Assembly (NCBI GenBank): GCA_016933095.1
Contig: JAFGBP010000061.1
Span: forward strand, 1-8,075
Reading direction: 5' to 3'
DNA: 8,075 nt
Origin: Candidatus Woesearchaeota archaeon
GTDB lineage: Archaea > Nanobdellota > Nanobdellia > Woesearchaeales > SM23-78
Shown in pieces: positions 7,167-8,075 of this stretch (its first letter is position 1; each line of letters opens with the position of its first letter). Under the pieces are notes generated by a model. The model was not told the DNA's origin and did no database searches. It saw only the letters and a list, made by a program, of their open reading frames with translations. The position numbers and the translations under genes are program-made.

Positions 7167-7185
7167 TTAAGCTTGATATATGGTC

Positions 7186-7758
7186 TTAGTTCAGTATTCG
7201 GAGGGCTCCTGTGAGGTCGTATTGGAAGACTACCTGCGGTAGCGCCTTCCACATTTCGCTCTCGAGACTGAATGCTCCTTGCAGCTTGAATGATTCTGGG
7301 CTTAATGATTTTACATTGCAAGGATTGTTTGCCCTTCTCCTCTCATATTCGTGGGCGGTGTCCTCGGCAATCTGCTTTGCTTCCTGGATGTTTGGTCCGA
7401 TGGCCTTTGCGAAGTAGAATATTTTTGAGTGCTCGTCTTGCTCTCCTTTGAAGGTATACTCGCATTTTGTGGGTCCAAGGAACAAGTATCCTTTGAGCAT
7501 TTGAGTGACCTCTTCTACTGTATACTCTTCTTGAAGTAGCTTTCGGCACTGGAATGGTTTGTCAAGGTATGTGGCTTGGATTTCCTGACTGACTAGAGCC
7601 GTTGCTTCTTCAGGTGTCTCGGCGACGACATATCTGTATACTGTGTTTCTTTCTGTGTGTTCCATCATCGTGTTGTCGTCTCTTCTCTTCTCTTCTAGAA
7701 CGTTCGATACTTTGAATCCTTTCAGCTTGTTTTCCAATCCTTGTCCGTTGCATTCCAT
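7186..7758 (-). CDS. Hypothetical protein of 190 residues
   Basis: I do not recognise this family. The protein is soluble (no membrane segment or signal), rich in charged residues, and looks alpha/beta. Residues 1-35 are polar and probably disordered. A segment at 38-65 (YRYVVAETPEEATALVSQEI) resembles a beta strand followed by a helix, and a second strand-helix pattern appears at 112-140 (KIFYFAKAIGPNIQEAKQIA). This suggests a small repeated beta-alpha fold. Three cysteines (3, 71, 99), plus C147, have no metal-binding spacing. The start is well supported: GGAGGGG lies just before ATG 7758; the internal ATGs at 7668 and 7665 lack such a signal. It follows the Lrp-like gene by 13 nt, so the two are very likely co-transcribed. 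A role with that regulator or with the downstream sugar-phosphate genes is only inferred from position. Confidence 0.75.
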   Translation of the reverse strand: MECNGQGLENKLKGFKVSNVLEEKRRDDNTMMEHTERNTVYRYVVAETPEEATALVSQEIQATYLDKPFQCRKLLQEEYTVEEVTQMLKGYLFLGPTKCEYTFKGEQDEHSKIFYFAKAIGPNIQEAKQIAEDTAHEYERRRANNPCNVKSLSPESFKLQGAFSLESEMWKALPQVVFQYDLTGALRILN

Positions 7759-7763
7759 TTTTT

Positions 7764-7770
7764 CCCCTCC
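7764..7770 (-). promoter_or_regulatory. Strong ribosome binding site of the 190-residue gene
   Basis: The minus strand reads GGAGGGG, then five nucleotides to ATG 7758, inside the 13-nt gap after the regulator gene. It is the best Shine-Dalgarno in the window and fixes the start of this unknown gene. Confidence 0.8.
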
Positions 7771-7771
7771 A

Positions 7772-8075
7772 TTATCTGATGATCATGTGATCCATGCTCG
7801 GTTCGAATTCTTCTCTCTTGAGCTCTTGTGATATGTTGAATGTGCGTAGTTCTGTCAGGTTGAATGCGCTGTCGAGGGCGTCTATGAACTGCTGGAGTTT
7901 TGCGTGGTTTTCGAAGACCACTTCGGCGAGCAGGCCGTTTGATACGTCGACTGAGAACAGGTTGTTTACGTTCGGGTGGCTCATCAGGTGGGATTTCAGG
8001 GCTTCTCTCTTGTGCCTTGCGACTCCTAGGGAGAGCAGGACTTTTGTCTGGTATCCGAGGCGTTGGAAGTCGAGC
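7772..8075 (-). CDS. Lrp/AsnC-family transcriptional regulator, C-terminal part (gene cut by window end)
   Basis: The frame stays open from the window edge, giving about 100 residues before the TAA at 7772-7774. The true start and any N-terminal helix-turn-helix lie outside, so the ATG at 7984 is internal. The visible part matches the effector-binding/oligomerisation (RAM) domain of Lrp/AsnC regulators: a first strand LGYQTKVLLSLGV, helix REALKSHLMSHPNV, strands NNLFSVD and LLAEVVF, helix KLQQFIDAL, and a last strand LRTFNISQELKREEF. This domain binds amino acids or other small molecules and builds dimers and octamers. The protein probably binds DNA and may control this cluster, being its first visible gene, 13 nt from the next. 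Its effector cannot be told from this fragment. Confidence 0.8.
   Translation of the reverse strand, partial: LDFQRLGYQTKVLLSLGVARHKREALKSHLMSHPNVNNLFSVDVSNGLLAEVVFENHAKLQQFIDALDSAFNLTELRTFNISQELKREEFEPSMDHMIIR

Larger units (their letters stand above)
7009..7185. other. 177-nt gap within the minus-strand cluster, with two inverted repeats
   Basis: No gene is called here. The mutase frame stays open upstream to a TAG near 7115 but offers no start other than GTG 7008. Two short palindromes stand out: GGCCCA-AA-TGGGCC at 7153-7166, 19 nt past the stop of the 190-residue gene, and TGCAT-GCG-ATGCA at 7068-7080, about 80 nt before the mutase ATG. A TATA-like CATATATC lies on the minus strand at about 7175-7182. 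The gap may hold an operator, a processing site or an internal promoter, but nothing is decisive. Confidence 0.4.

Noticed and set aside
7772..7984. A complete 70-residue protein starting at ATG 7984
   Set aside because: The frame is open further to the window edge, and the upstream residues complete the first strand and helix of the Lrp/AsnC C-terminal domain, so this ATG is internal.

Overview
The window looks like a chromosomal segment from an uncultivated archaeon, most likely of the DPANN type (Woesearchaeota-like). This rests on four things. A strong archaeal TATA box lies so close to the first start codon that the transcript should be leaderless or nearly so. A very long N-glycosylation-rich surface protein is anchored by hydrophobic segments at both ends. 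One gene resembles the archaeal ADP-dependent sugar kinase family. An Lrp/AsnC regulator C-terminus has an archaeal flavour. The lineage is inferred from gene style; no marker gene is present.

Layout: positions 1-98 hold no gene I can recognise. A promoter at about 95-110 drives a single plus-strand gene (128-3016) for a 962-residue membrane-anchored, Ig/cadherin-like surface protein. It ends 3 bp from the stop codon of the last gene of a minus-strand cluster that fills the rest of the window. In transcription order (right to left) the cluster is: the C-terminal part of an Lrp/AsnC-type regulator (cut by the window end, 7772-8075); a 190-residue protein of unknown function (7186-7758); a phosphomannomutase/phosphoglucomutase-family enzyme (5413-6990); a divergent ADP-dependent glucokinase/phosphofructokinase-like protein (3999-5393); and a HAD hydrolase of the beta-phosphoglucomutase-like type (3020-3892).

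The three enzyme-like genes all belong to families that act on hexose phosphates: a hexose 1-P/6-P mutase, a sugar-kinase fold, and a HAD phosphatase or mutase. The cluster is therefore probably a small sugar-phosphate module, perhaps controlled by the Lrp-like regulator at its head. Spacing is 13 nt (regulator to unknown gene), 177 nt (unknown gene to mutase), 19 nt (mutase to kinase-like) and 106 nt (kinase-like to HAD). At least the regulator/unknown and mutase/kinase pairs are likely co-transcribed. The two larger gaps may hold extra promoters or operators.

The most notable point is the kinase-like protein. It keeps the overall ADP-dependent kinase pattern and the NxxE motif, but the catalytic Asp of the GxGD motif reads as Ala (GAGA), and the HxE motif also appears to be lost. 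It may be a pseudo-kinase, or an enzyme with altered chemistry, inside a sugar-phosphate operon. No mobile elements, CRISPR arrays, tRNA or rRNA genes were recognised.
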